Virus record (IMG/VR): IMGVR_UViG_3300020473_000013
Location: 160,854 to 224,853 of that record
DNA: 64,000 nucleotides
Direction: 5' to 3' (one strand)
Origin: a virus
Position numbers and translations under genes: made by a program. The notes under the pieces were generated by a model, which saw only the letters and a list, made by a program, of their open reading frames with translations, was not told the origin of the DNA and ran no database searches. Shown one piece after another: positions 16,419 through 24,226 of the stretch; the first letter of the stretch is position 1, and each line of letters opens with the position of its first letter.

Positions 16419-19400
16419 ATGAATCGACTGGAACAATTCGTCGATCGGTTGATGGCGGTTGCCGATAAGCGTAACCTCGCTTACGAAAACCCCGTCACCA
16501 TTATGATCGACGTAGGCCAGGAGCAGTTTTACGTGGTGGTCAGCCATGCTGAACCTAACCACGTGACTCTGCCTCTAAACGTCACATGGATCGTAGCCGA
16601 TCCCGAAAGCCCGAACTACCGCAAGGCCCTGCGCCGTGCTTCCGCTCTACCGTTCGATGGACTGCGTAACACCTGGGCGGAGCTTCGTACCTACGAAGAC
16701 TTCACCGAGGAACTCCAGTTCTGGGACCTGAGCGCCACCTTCCAGTTCGGTGAGATTCAGGTTCCCGGCGTCAAGGAGGCCACTCCTACCCGTCGCGGTC
16801 TGTTCTCTCTGAATCGCGAAGCTGGTGACCCTGACGATCCTGTCGTGGTAGGTGACAACGACGAGCGCATGTCCAATCCGCGCCAGCCGCTCCCTCACCA
16901 ACATCCCCTGCTTCCGAGCACCATGCTGGCAGGCAGCACAGGCATCAACGAGTTCTACGTCATCATCAGCGAAGGAGGTAGTCCCGCCGAAGGTCAGATT
17001 CTCTGTTTGACCGAGCCTGGGGATGAAGAAGGTGAATGGAACGGTATCTGGCGCTACCCGACTGCGGCTGACATCGTGTATGACGGTCCGACGGTTCAAG
17101 AAATCGTTATCAACGGCCCCGCCGACGATCAAGTCGAAGAGGGTACTCCTGTTCCGTTCACGGCTACCGCCGTGTTTACCGACGGTTCAACCATCGAGTC
17201 TATCGCTGCGGAGTGGGAGATCATCGCCAATACTGGTGCAGGTACGATCAGCACCAGCACAGGTGTCTTCACCTCAGCGGACGTGTCAGGTGATCAGGTC
17301 GTCCGTATCCGAGCCTCCTGGGTTCACGAGGAGAGCGGCGAGCAGCATCAGGGTACCTACGACCTTACCGTGATCGACACCACGGTCGTGGCCGTGCTGG
17401 AGCGTATTGAACTCTCGGGTGTTGATTCCATCGACGAAGGTGGCAACACTTCCCAGTTCACCGTCACCGCGTTCTACGATGACGGCTCCAGCCGCGGTGT
17501 TACGCCCACCACCTTCACTTCGAGCAACCTGTCCGCTGGTTCCTTGAACAGCAGTACCGGTATGTTCACGAGTGCGGTGGATGTGGTGAACAACCAGACC
17601 ACAACCCTGAACGCGACCTACACCGAGAACGGCGTAACCGTGTCCGATGCTCTCGACCTCACCGTAGTGGACACCACGGTGTACCCGGAGAGCGCGGTCA
17701 TTCAGGGCCCGGTCGTTGTCGCCGAGAACACCGAGGAAACATACGTCCTCGTCGTCACGTTTACCGACCAGACCTCCAGCCAGGTCGCGGTGTCCGACTG
17801 GGCTATCGACAATGCTAGCGCAGGTGTTATCGGGTCTTCCGACGGCGTACTTCAGGCCCCGACCAACCTCGACGCGGACGAGATCGCTACGATCAGCGCT
17901 AGCTTCACGTCCAATGGGCGTACCGTGAACGCCAGTTACGAAATCACCGTGACTGACGAGACCGTGTACCCTGTCAATGCTACCGTCGTTGGTCCGAACC
18001 AGATCGACGAAGGTGAAGTGGTTACCTACCAACTCGAAGTCGAGTTCAGCGACGGTACCACCAGCTTCGTCTCCGTGTCCGACTGGTCTCATGATACTGC
18101 GTCCGCAGGTAGCATCGGTCCTTCCAGTGGTGAGTTCACCGCCTCGGAGGTTACCGCGAACACCGACACTGTCATCAGTGCTAGCTACACTCAGTCTGGT
18201 GACACCGTGTCGGACACTCTGACGCTGACCGTGCTCGATACCACGAACTACCCGGTGTCTGCTCGCATTGTCGGCAACGCTACCATGGGCGAAGGCTCCA
18301 CTCAGGACCTGGACCTCGAGGTCACCTACCAGGACAACACAACAGCTATGGTTGTCGCCGATTCCTGGGTGAGCTCCGACGACACGCTACTCCCTGTATC
18401 AGCCATCGGTGAGGTCGTGGCTAAGGATGGTCTTCGCACTGACAGCTTTGCTACCATCACCGCCAACTACTCCGAGAACGGCGTCGACCTCGCACCGACT
18501 CTCACGATCACTGTGACTGACGATACCCTGTACCCGACAGGTGCTCAGATTCTCGGTCCTATCGTGGTCAACGAAGGTACCACTGTCGGTTACTCTCTCG
18601 AAGTCACCTACGAGGGTGGTGGGAAGCAGGTGGAGCCGGTCAATACCTTCGCAATCGACAACGCCTCAGCCGGCACCATTACTAACGATGGTCGTCTGTC
18701 TGCGCCTGCCGATGTGACCTCCGATGTTGCGACGCAAGTTAGCGCCAGCTTCACTCTCGACGGCACCACCGTCAGCGCTACTCTCGACATCACCGTGACG
18801 GACGACACCGTCTATCCTGCCAGCGCTCAGATTCTGGGTCCTGTTAGCATCGACGAGGAGACCGTTCACACCTACGAGCTGGAGGTTACCTACACAGATG
18901 CTACGAAGGGTGTCGTGACCGTAAGCGACTGGGACAGCAGCAACACCGCTGCCGCCACCATCGATACGTCCACGGGTCAGCTCACCGCGCTCAGCCTTGC
19001 GGAAGACGCGATGACCACCATCAGCGCCAGCTTCACTGAGAACGGCACGACCGTTGGAGACACCATGGACATCACTGTCCGTGACGTTACCAACTACCCC
19101 GTCAGCGCCCAGATTCTCGGCGTTGCATCCGTTCCAGAGAACGGTACCGCCACCTATGAACTGGAAGTTACGTTCAAGGACAGCACCGTTCAGAAGATGC
19201 CTGTTACCAACTGGGCTTCTTCCAACACCAACGCTGGTGTCATCAACGCAACCACGGGCGCGTTCCAAGCGCGTGCTAACGTGACCGCTGACGTGAACAC
19301 CACCATCAGCGCCAGCTACACTGCCTTTGGGCAGACTGTTAGCGACACGCATCTGGTGACCGTGACCGACGAAACTGCGTACCCAGTGTCCGCAACCCTC

Positions 19401-20915
19401 AACGGTCCTGTCACTGTGGACGAGAACACCGACGCCCAGTACACTCTGCGCGTAGTGTTCGACGACAGCTCCGAGCGTGACGTGCCTGCCACTGACTGGG
19501 CTGTGGACAACCCTGCCGCAGGCTCCATCGTGGCAGACACTGGTGTGTTCAGTGCTGCCGAGAACGGTACTGGTGCCAACATCACTACCGTCGTGTCCGC
19601 TTCGTGGAATGTGGATGGCGTTGAAGTGTCCGACCAGAAGACTATCGGCGTTGTCGATACGACCGTGTACCTCGAATCCGCTGAGGTGCAGGGTGCTGGC
19701 TCTGTGGACGAGGGTGCTTCCGAGACGTACCAGCTTCGCGTCTTCTACACCGATGGTTCCGACCGCGTGGTATCCGTCGAAGACTGGGGCATCGACAGCG
19801 GCGGCGCGTTCGCTACTATCGACCCGGTCACCGGCGTGCTCACCGCGGACGCCAACTTCATCGGCGACAAGACTGTGACCATCAGTGCGTCGTTCACCGA
19901 AGGCGGTATTACCGTCGGCGACAACCTGCTGATCAACCTGGCTGACGTGATCCTGCGTCCCATCAGCCTCGACATCAGCGGTCAGAACGAAATCGACGAG
20001 GGACAGTCCGACACCTACAGCGCAGTGGTGACTTACGATAACGGTTCCACCGCGTCTGTCTCCCTGACTGATTGGGCTACGGATAACGCTGCCGCTTCCA
20101 TCGACGCCACAACTGGGGAGCTGACTGCGAATCAGGTGGACGCAGATACCGACGTGATCATCACCGGTTCCTACACGGAGAACGGTGCAACCGCGAACGG
20201 TTCGTTCACCATGCGCGTCATCGACGTGTACGCTGTCTCCGCCGCTATCACTGGTCCGACGTCCGTACTGGAAGGCACCACCGCTCAGTACGAAATGAAC
20301 GTGACTTTCAGCGACAGTTCCGTGGATACTCGCGCTATCAGCGACTGGGCTACCTCGGATGAGGCTGTGGCGACCATCGACGCTTCCACCGGCGAACTGA
20401 CCGCCGTGATGCTCGATGCTGATACTCCTGTCACGATCAGTGGTTCGTATACCGAGAACGGCTACACGGTTAATGCGACGCTTGACATCACCGTGACCGA
20501 CACTCCGCCTGTGACGCAGGCTCTGCCGAAGTGGGGCTACGCTCCGTATGCTGGTCCTGATCTGACGGCCGCAGGCGACACCGTTCAGTCGTTCCTAGAC
20601 GCTTTGCCTAGCGACATGCCGAGCGAGAGCAACGGCGAGGAGTTCACCTACGACCTTCCGGATGGGAACACTTATGCGTACTTCGCGCATCCGAAGTCGC
20701 TGGGTCTCGCCACGTTCACCGACACGGCTAACAACTTCGCCGGTTCGTGGGACGGTGCTTCGTGGCAGAGCGATCTGTCCAACATGGACAACACCGGTCC
20801 GATCGAGGTGACCTACGACGATGGTTCTGGTCCGGCCCAGTGGTACGTATATCGTACTGATTGGCCTGGACCCAGCAACAATCCGTCCACCTTCCGGGTC
20901 GATTACGCGGGCTAA
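16419..20915 (+). CDS. Giant tail fibre/adhesin with about twelve bacterial Ig-like repeats
   Basis: This protein is 1498 residues long. Residues 1-220 match the preceding gene and probably attach it to the virion. From about 225 to 1362 there are about twelve tandem repeats of 90-95 residues of the bacterial Ig-like (Big2) type. Each begins with a pattern like Y-P-V-S-A-x-I-x-G-P and E-x-T, contains D-W, T-G-x-F/L-x-A and T-x-I-S-A-S-Y/F-T-x-x-G, and ends I-T-V-x-D-T. Residues 1365-1498 form a terminal module (Y-F-A-H-P-K-S-L-G, G-P-I-E-V-T-Y-D-D-G, W-Y-V-Y-R-T-D-W) found again in the proteins at 21517 and 22125. A stalk with a receptor- or glycan-binding tip is inferred. Repeat divergence suggests recombination between repeats. 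Confidence 0.9.
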   Translation: MNRLEQFVDRLMAVADKRNLAYENPVTIMIDVGQEQFYVVVSHAEPNHVTLPLNVTWIVADPESPNYRKALRRASALPFDGLRNTWAELRTYEDFTEELQFWDLSATFQFGEIQVPGVKEATPTRRGLFSLNREAGDPDDPVVVGDNDERMSNPRQPLPHQHPLLPSTMLAGSTGINEFYVIISEGGSPAEGQILCLTEPGDEEGEWNGIWRYPTAADIVYDGPTVQEIVINGPADDQVEEGTPVPFTATAVFTDGSTIESIAAEWEIIANTGAGTISTSTGVFTSADVSGDQVVRIRASWVHEESGEQHQGTYDLTVIDTTVVAVLERIELSGVDSIDEGGNTSQFTVTAFYDDGSSRGVTPTTFTSSNLSAGSLNSSTGMFTSAVDVVNNQTTTLNATYTENGVTVSDALDLTVVDTTVYPESAVIQGPVVVAENTEETYVLVVTFTDQTSSQVAVSDWAIDNASAGVIGSSDGVLQAPTNLDADEIATISASFTSNGRTVNASYEITVTDETVYPVNATVVGPNQIDEGEVVTYQLEVEFSDGTTSFVSVSDWSHDTASAGSIGPSSGEFTASEVTANTDTVISASYTQSGDTVSDTLTLTVLDTTNYPVSARIVGNATMGEGSTQDLDLEVTYQDNTTAMVVADSWVSSDDTLLPVSAIGEVVAKDGLRTDSFATITANYSENGVDLAPTLTITVTDDTLYPTGAQILGPIVVNEGTTVGYSLEVTYEGGGKQVEPVNTFAIDNASAGTITNDGRLSAPADVTSDVATQVSASFTLDGTTVSATLDITVTDDTVYPASAQILGPVSIDEETVHTYELEVTYTDATKGVVTVSDWDSSNTAAATIDTSTGQLTALSLAEDAMTTISASFTENGTTVGDTMDITVRDVTNYPVSAQILGVASVPENGTATYELEVTFKDSTVQKMPVTNWASSNTNAGVINATTGAFQARANVTADVNTTISASYTAFGQTVSDTHLVTVTDETAYPVSATLNGPVTVDENTDAQYTLRVVFDDSSERDVPATDWAVDNPAAGSIVADTGVFSAAENGTGANITTVVSASWNVDGVEVSDQKTIGVVDTTVYLESAEVQGAGSVDEGASETYQLRVFYTDGSDRVVSVEDWGIDSGGAFATIDPVTGVLTADANFIGDKTVTISASFTEGGITVGDNLLINLADVILRPISLDISGQNEIDEGQSDTYSAVVTYDNGSTASVSLTDWATDNAAASIDATTGELTANQVDADTDVIITGSYTENGATANGSFTMRVIDVYAVSAAITGPTSVLEGTTAQYEMNVTFSDSSVDTRAISDWATSDEAVATIDASTGELTAVMLDADTPVTISGSYTENGYTVNATLDITVTDTPPVTQALPKWGYAPYAGPDLTAAGDTVQSFLDALPSDMPSESNGEEFTYDLPDGNTYAYFAHPKSLGLATFTDTANNFAGSWDGASWQSDLSNMDNTGPIEVTYDDGSGPAQWYVYRTDWPGPSNNPSTFRVDYAG

Positions 20916-20976
20916 GCCCAAACCAACGGGGCGCATCCAACCGGGTGCGTCCTACTCTCTCTATCTGAGGTGAATC

Positions 20977-21498
20977 ATGGCAATCCCAATTTCCTCGTAT
21001 CTCTCGAAGGCGAGTGCCGCCATTCCGTTCCTTCTCAAGGACACCGATCTGCGGGGCGGCTTCCGCTGTGTGGCCGATGCTACAGCCCGCGACGCTATCC
21101 ACGTCGGCGCCAAGACTCACGGCATGCTGGTGTTCGTTATCGCTGACGCTACGTATTGGCGCTGGAACAACGACACCGCCGCGTGGGACTCCTGGGACGT
21201 GACGGGGCTGGTCAGTCTGGGTGCAGGTATCAAGCGTGACACCAACAGCGCTCTCGCCGTCGATACCGGGCACCTGAATACCATCTACGCGCTCAAGACT
21301 CACACCCATGAAATCAGTGGTGTGAACAACCTCCAGCAGACGCTCGACAGCAAGGCCGCCGTGTCGCACAATCACACCTTCGCGTCGCTGCAAAGCGTCC
21401 CCAAGGTGACCGCGATGCCCGGCGTCACCGTATCGACTGCGGAGCCCGGCAGTACCGATGGTGAAGATGGAGACCTCTGGTTCGTCGTTCCCGCCTAA
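20977..21498 (+). CDS. Tail fibre-like protein with H-x-H repeats
   Basis: This 173-residue protein has a domain rich in Trp near residues 65-80. It then has H-T-H-E-I-S-G-V near 108 and S-H-N-H-T-F near 130, the metal-binding H-x-H pattern of trimeric phage fibre shafts, separated by L-Q-Q-T-L-D-S-K-A. The C-terminus is Gly/Asp-rich and ends D-L-W-F-V-V. It is in the fibre cassette between the Ig-repeat protein and two proteins carrying the shared tip module. Confidence 0.8.
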   Translation: MAIPISSYLSKASAAIPFLLKDTDLRGGFRCVADATARDAIHVGAKTHGMLVFVIADATYWRWNNDTAAWDSWDVTGLVSLGAGIKRDTNSALAVDTGHLNTIYALKTHTHEISGVNNLQQTLDSKAAVSHNHTFASLQSVPKVTAMPGVTVSTAEPGSTDGEDGDLWFVVPA

Positions 21499-21516
21499 TA
21501 GCTAGAGGTTCATATT

Positions 21517-22068
21517 ATGCCTTTGATCACAAAGACCGGAGGCGCTTGGAACCAACTGCTTCAAGGCGACGTCCATGTGAACGACGGTGGCGCTATGAAA
21601 GCCGCCGACCAGGTGTTCGTGAAGGATAATGGCGTTTGGGTACCTATGTTCGAGAGTCTGACACAACCCCGCTGGGGCTATGCGTCCTATGCAGGGCCGA
21701 CTCTTTCGGACAACGGGTACCTCGGTGCTCAGTCGTTCATCGAGGAGAACCTCACTACCTTGATGGCCAGCGACGCGGACAATCTGGAGTTTACATACGA
21801 CCTCCCTGATGGTCAGACCTACGCATACTTCGCTCATCCGAAGTCGCTGGGCCTTGCTGTGTTTACGGACACGGTATCCAGCTTCGCCGGAGCGTGGGAT
21901 GGCGCCAAGTGGCTCGAAGACCTCAGCAACATGGACGAGACTGGACCCATCGAGGTAACCTTCGATGCAGGTAACGGTCCCGAGCAGTGGTACGTATATC
22001 GTACTGACTGGTCAGGTCCCAGTTCTGAACCCACTACGTTCCGAGTCGAATACCCCAATCGCTCGTAG
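21517..22068 (+). CDS. Fibre tip protein carrying the shared C-terminal module (copy 2)
   Basis: This 183-residue protein has a short N-terminal segment (P-L-I-T-K-T-G-G-A-W-N), shared with the next gene. Residues about 48-183 are closely similar to the C-terminus of the giant Ig protein, including T-Y-A-Y-F-A-H-P-K-S-L-G-L-A and W-Y-V-Y-R-T-D-W. It probably assembles as an alternative or additional receptor-binding tip. Confidence 0.8.
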   Translation: MPLITKTGGAWNQLLQGDVHVNDGGAMKAADQVFVKDNGVWVPMFESLTQPRWGYASYAGPTLSDNGYLGAQSFIEENLTTLMASDADNLEFTYDLPDGQTYAYFAHPKSLGLAVFTDTVSSFAGAWDGAKWLEDLSNMDETGPIEVTFDAGNGPEQWYVYRTDWSGPSSEPTTFRVEYPNRS

Positions 22069-22078
22069 ACGTGACGGA

Positions 22079-22102
22079 GAGCGGTCCTGCGGGGCCGCTT
22101 TT
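22079..22102 (+). terminator. Terminator-like hairpin between fibre genes
   Basis: AGCGGTCC and GGGCCGCT pair around a short loop, followed by TTTT and CGTATCTA, the variant terminator tail. It may reduce readthrough between two tip genes. Confidence 0.65.
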
Positions 22103-22124
22103 CGTATCTACGCAGGAGTTCCAC

Positions 22125-22706
22125 ATGCCCTTACTTACCAAACAGTCGGGGGCTTGGACGGATTTGGCAGCGAGCGCTGTCTTCTTGTTCCACTCTGGAC
22201 AGATCAAGAACCCGACCCAAGCCTTCATCAAGCGAGCAGGATCATGGCAGCCAGTATTCGATGCTGGGAATCCATGGCCTGCTTCTCCTCTCCCTGCAGG
22301 TACGCCTCGCTTCGGTGTCGCACAGTTCTCCGACACCGACTTCACAGGAGGCAAGACCGACCCCAACCCAGCTGGCGATCCGTACATCCGCTGGTCAGGC
22401 GTTCAAGAGTTCATGGATACCGTACTGCTACAACAAGGTACGGACATAGACCTTAACGTTCCCTACCCTGAGTATGGTTACTTCGCGCATCCGAAGTCCA
22501 TGGGTACCGCATCTATTGTCGATAATGCGTTCGGCTTTGAAGGCGGTTGGGACGGCGCAGCATGGGAAGAAGACGGCGGCACGGGCTCTACCACAGGTCC
22601 TGTCGAGGTGACCTACGATGATGGCGACGGACCCAAACAGTGGCTCGTCTATCGTACAGACTACTCAGGCCTCGGTCAGATGTCTTGGTCTGCCACCATC
22701 TCCTGA
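22125..22706 (+). CDS. Fibre tip protein carrying the shared C-terminal module (copy 3)
   Basis: This 193-residue protein begins P-L-L-T-K-Q-S-G-A-W-T, like the previous gene. Its C-terminal module is the most diverged of the three (Y-F-A-H-P-K-S-M-G, T-G-P-V-E-V-T-Y-D-D-G, W-L-V-Y-R-T-D-Y). A separate terminator-like hairpin precedes it. Inferred receptor- or saccharide-binding tip. Confidence 0.78.
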   Translation: MPLLTKQSGAWTDLAASAVFLFHSGQIKNPTQAFIKRAGSWQPVFDAGNPWPASPLPAGTPRFGVAQFSDTDFTGGKTDPNPAGDPYIRWSGVQEFMDTVLLQQGTDIDLNVPYPEYGYFAHPKSMGTASIVDNAFGFEGGWDGAAWEEDGGTGSTTGPVEVTYDDGDGPKQWLVYRTDYSGLGQMSWSATIS

Positions 22707-22712
22707 CGAAAG

Positions 22713-22721
22713 CTGTAAATT
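22713..22721 (+). promoter_or_regulatory. TGTAAATT motif
   Basis: CTGTAAATT follows the tip-gene stop, 101 bases before the next start. It is the least typical member of the motif set, and two hairpins lie between it and the gene. Confidence 0.3.
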
Positions 22722-22747
22722 GTAGATATAAAGTGCGTGCCGCGCAC

Positions 22748-22808
22748 GGGCAGGCCCTGTAATTGGTAGCCTTGCCCAAATCTGATTATGGGGCCTACGC
22801 CCCTCTCT
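22748..22808 (+). terminator. Two consecutive hairpins in the leader of the acidic protein
   Basis: GGGCAGGC (22748) pairs with GCCTTGCCC (22769) with one bulge. GGGGC (22790) pairs with GCCCC (22799) and is followed by TCTCTTT. These could be a terminator with an upstream pause hairpin, or leader structures. Confidence 0.45.
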
Positions 22809-22821
22809 TTGGAGAGGATTT

Positions 22822-24216
22822 ATGTTCTTTGTATCCCTAGCCGCCAACATTGACCCGGACGACTATGCTTGGCTGGTGTTCACCCGTGCGACGAAGATGC
22901 GCCTCAAAGGCTATCACCAACGCCATGTTCTCAATCTGGAGAAAGGTGACATCTTTGGCGTCCGCCGTACGCGGTCCAACACCTACCAGTTAGTCAAGTC
23001 TGACTCGATGCACATTTTGTATCGCAACATCAAGCCGAAGACGCACGATAACATTCTGAACAACAGTATTCCTTACAAGGGACCGACTCCTTCCAAGCAG
23101 GAGGTTGAGGAAGGGTTTGTGCGGCCTCGCAAGGTGTCTACGCGGGAGCCTAGCCAACGCTCCAACAAGCGCACCGACGACTACTTTAAGCCGTCCAAAC
23201 AGCGTATTACCGAGAAGTACGAGATCGACCAGTCCAACTATCAGTGGCGCAAGCTCAAGGAAGGGCCCATCCGCGTCCTTAGTAAGAAGCAAGGCAAGGC
23301 GCGCGGTATTCTGCGTTCTGGTGATGTGGTAGGTATGCGTTTCCGCAGCCCTGCCCGAGGCGGTTATGTTCTTCTGGACGGTAACGTTCGTGTTCACGTT
23401 TCCCACGAAATGTACACCGAGATAGTCCACGCCTCCCGTGTCGTACCTGATAGTGAGCAGCGCTCGGACGTGGTTGATCTTGGCAAGAACGTTTCCGAGG
23501 AAAAGCTCAAGGAGCAAGAGGCTAAGCGAAAGAAAGCACTTCCTGTTAAGCGTAAGCCTGCCGCTCCTCCAGAAGACATCGAGGAGGAGCCCATCCAGAA
23601 GATGTACGACATCGACGAGGTGGACGAAGACTTCCACGCTCGGACTAAGCGTCGCGCCAAAACACAGCGCAATTTGCGCAGGACAATCCGCAAGCTGTTG
23701 GAGGTACCGGAGCAGGATACTTGGGTAGAGAACGAGGATGAAGGTTTCGAGGACGAAGGTGAAGCCCCTGTTCAAGGTACCCCGGAATCTGGAGACGAGT
23801 TCGAGCCTGAGGATGAAAGCACGCCTGAAGAGGAGCCTGATCTGGACGAAGACGCTGATCTGGATGAAGATGAGGACGAGGACGAGGACGAAGAAGATAC
23901 CTCTCCTGCTATCGAACAGCTTGAACCCGGCACCGTCTTCCGTATGACGAAAGGCAGCAACCGTACTTTTGTCGTGGTCGAATCTAATCCTATGGAGCGC
24001 AACGAGAACCTGGTGGAACTCACTCTGTTCGATCCTGCTGCTGGTGGTGATGATGACTACGACATGTACCGCCTCCGTCTTAACGTCAACATGCCGATGT
24101 CCAAGTTCAAGGAGAGCGCCGAGGTTTCGGCTGAACCCTTCGATCCCAAAAAACTCAAAGAACTACAGGACAGTGTAGAGTATGCTGACATTAAATCTAT
24201 CTCTCTCGTCAAGTAG
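22822..24216 (+). CDS. Unknown acidic protein upstream of DNA ligase
   Basis: This 464-residue protein has a basic first third and a Lys/Arg-rich hinge (about 230-255 and 275-300). A long acidic run, almost pure Asp/Glu, lies at about 315-355 and precedes a C-terminal beta-rich domain (370-464). An ATG follows GGAGAGG. Polyacidic stretches are typical of DNA mimics, scaffolds or histone-like partners. It is next to the ligase with an 11-base gap. No family recognised. Confidence 0.7.
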   Translation: MFFVSLAANIDPDDYAWLVFTRATKMRLKGYHQRHVLNLEKGDIFGVRRTRSNTYQLVKSDSMHILYRNIKPKTHDNILNNSIPYKGPTPSKQEVEEGFVRPRKVSTREPSQRSNKRTDDYFKPSKQRITEKYEIDQSNYQWRKLKEGPIRVLSKKQGKARGILRSGDVVGMRFRSPARGGYVLLDGNVRVHVSHEMYTEIVHASRVVPDSEQRSDVVDLGKNVSEEKLKEQEAKRKKALPVKRKPAAPPEDIEEEPIQKMYDIDEVDEDFHARTKRRAKTQRNLRRTIRKLLEVPEQDTWVENEDEGFEDEGEAPVQGTPESGDEFEPEDESTPEEEPDLDEDADLDEDEDEDEDEEDTSPAIEQLEPGTVFRMTKGSNRTFVVVESNPMERNENLVELTLFDPAAGGDDDYDMYRLRLNVNMPMSKFKESAEVSAEPFDPKKLKELQDSVEYADIKSISLVK

Positions 24217-24226
24217 GAACCGTGTC

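Noticed and set aside
17286-18092. Minus-strand frames within the Ig-repeat gene
   Set aside because: They mirror the repeat structure of the plus-strand gene, which is clearly coding.
16419-20915. DNA-level tandem repeat or CRISPR-like array
   Set aside because: The repeats are protein-domain repeats of about 280 bases without identical units or spacers.
20928-20955. Hairpin GCGCATCC/GGGTGCGT after the Ig-repeat gene
   Set aside because: No T-run follows and pairing is imperfect, so it is not called a terminator.
22746-22810. Possible tRNA because of an AATTGGTAG string resembling a D-loop
   Set aside because: No T-arm with a TTC-type loop, no 7-bp acceptor stem and no fitting anticodon arm. 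The bases form two simple hairpins instead.
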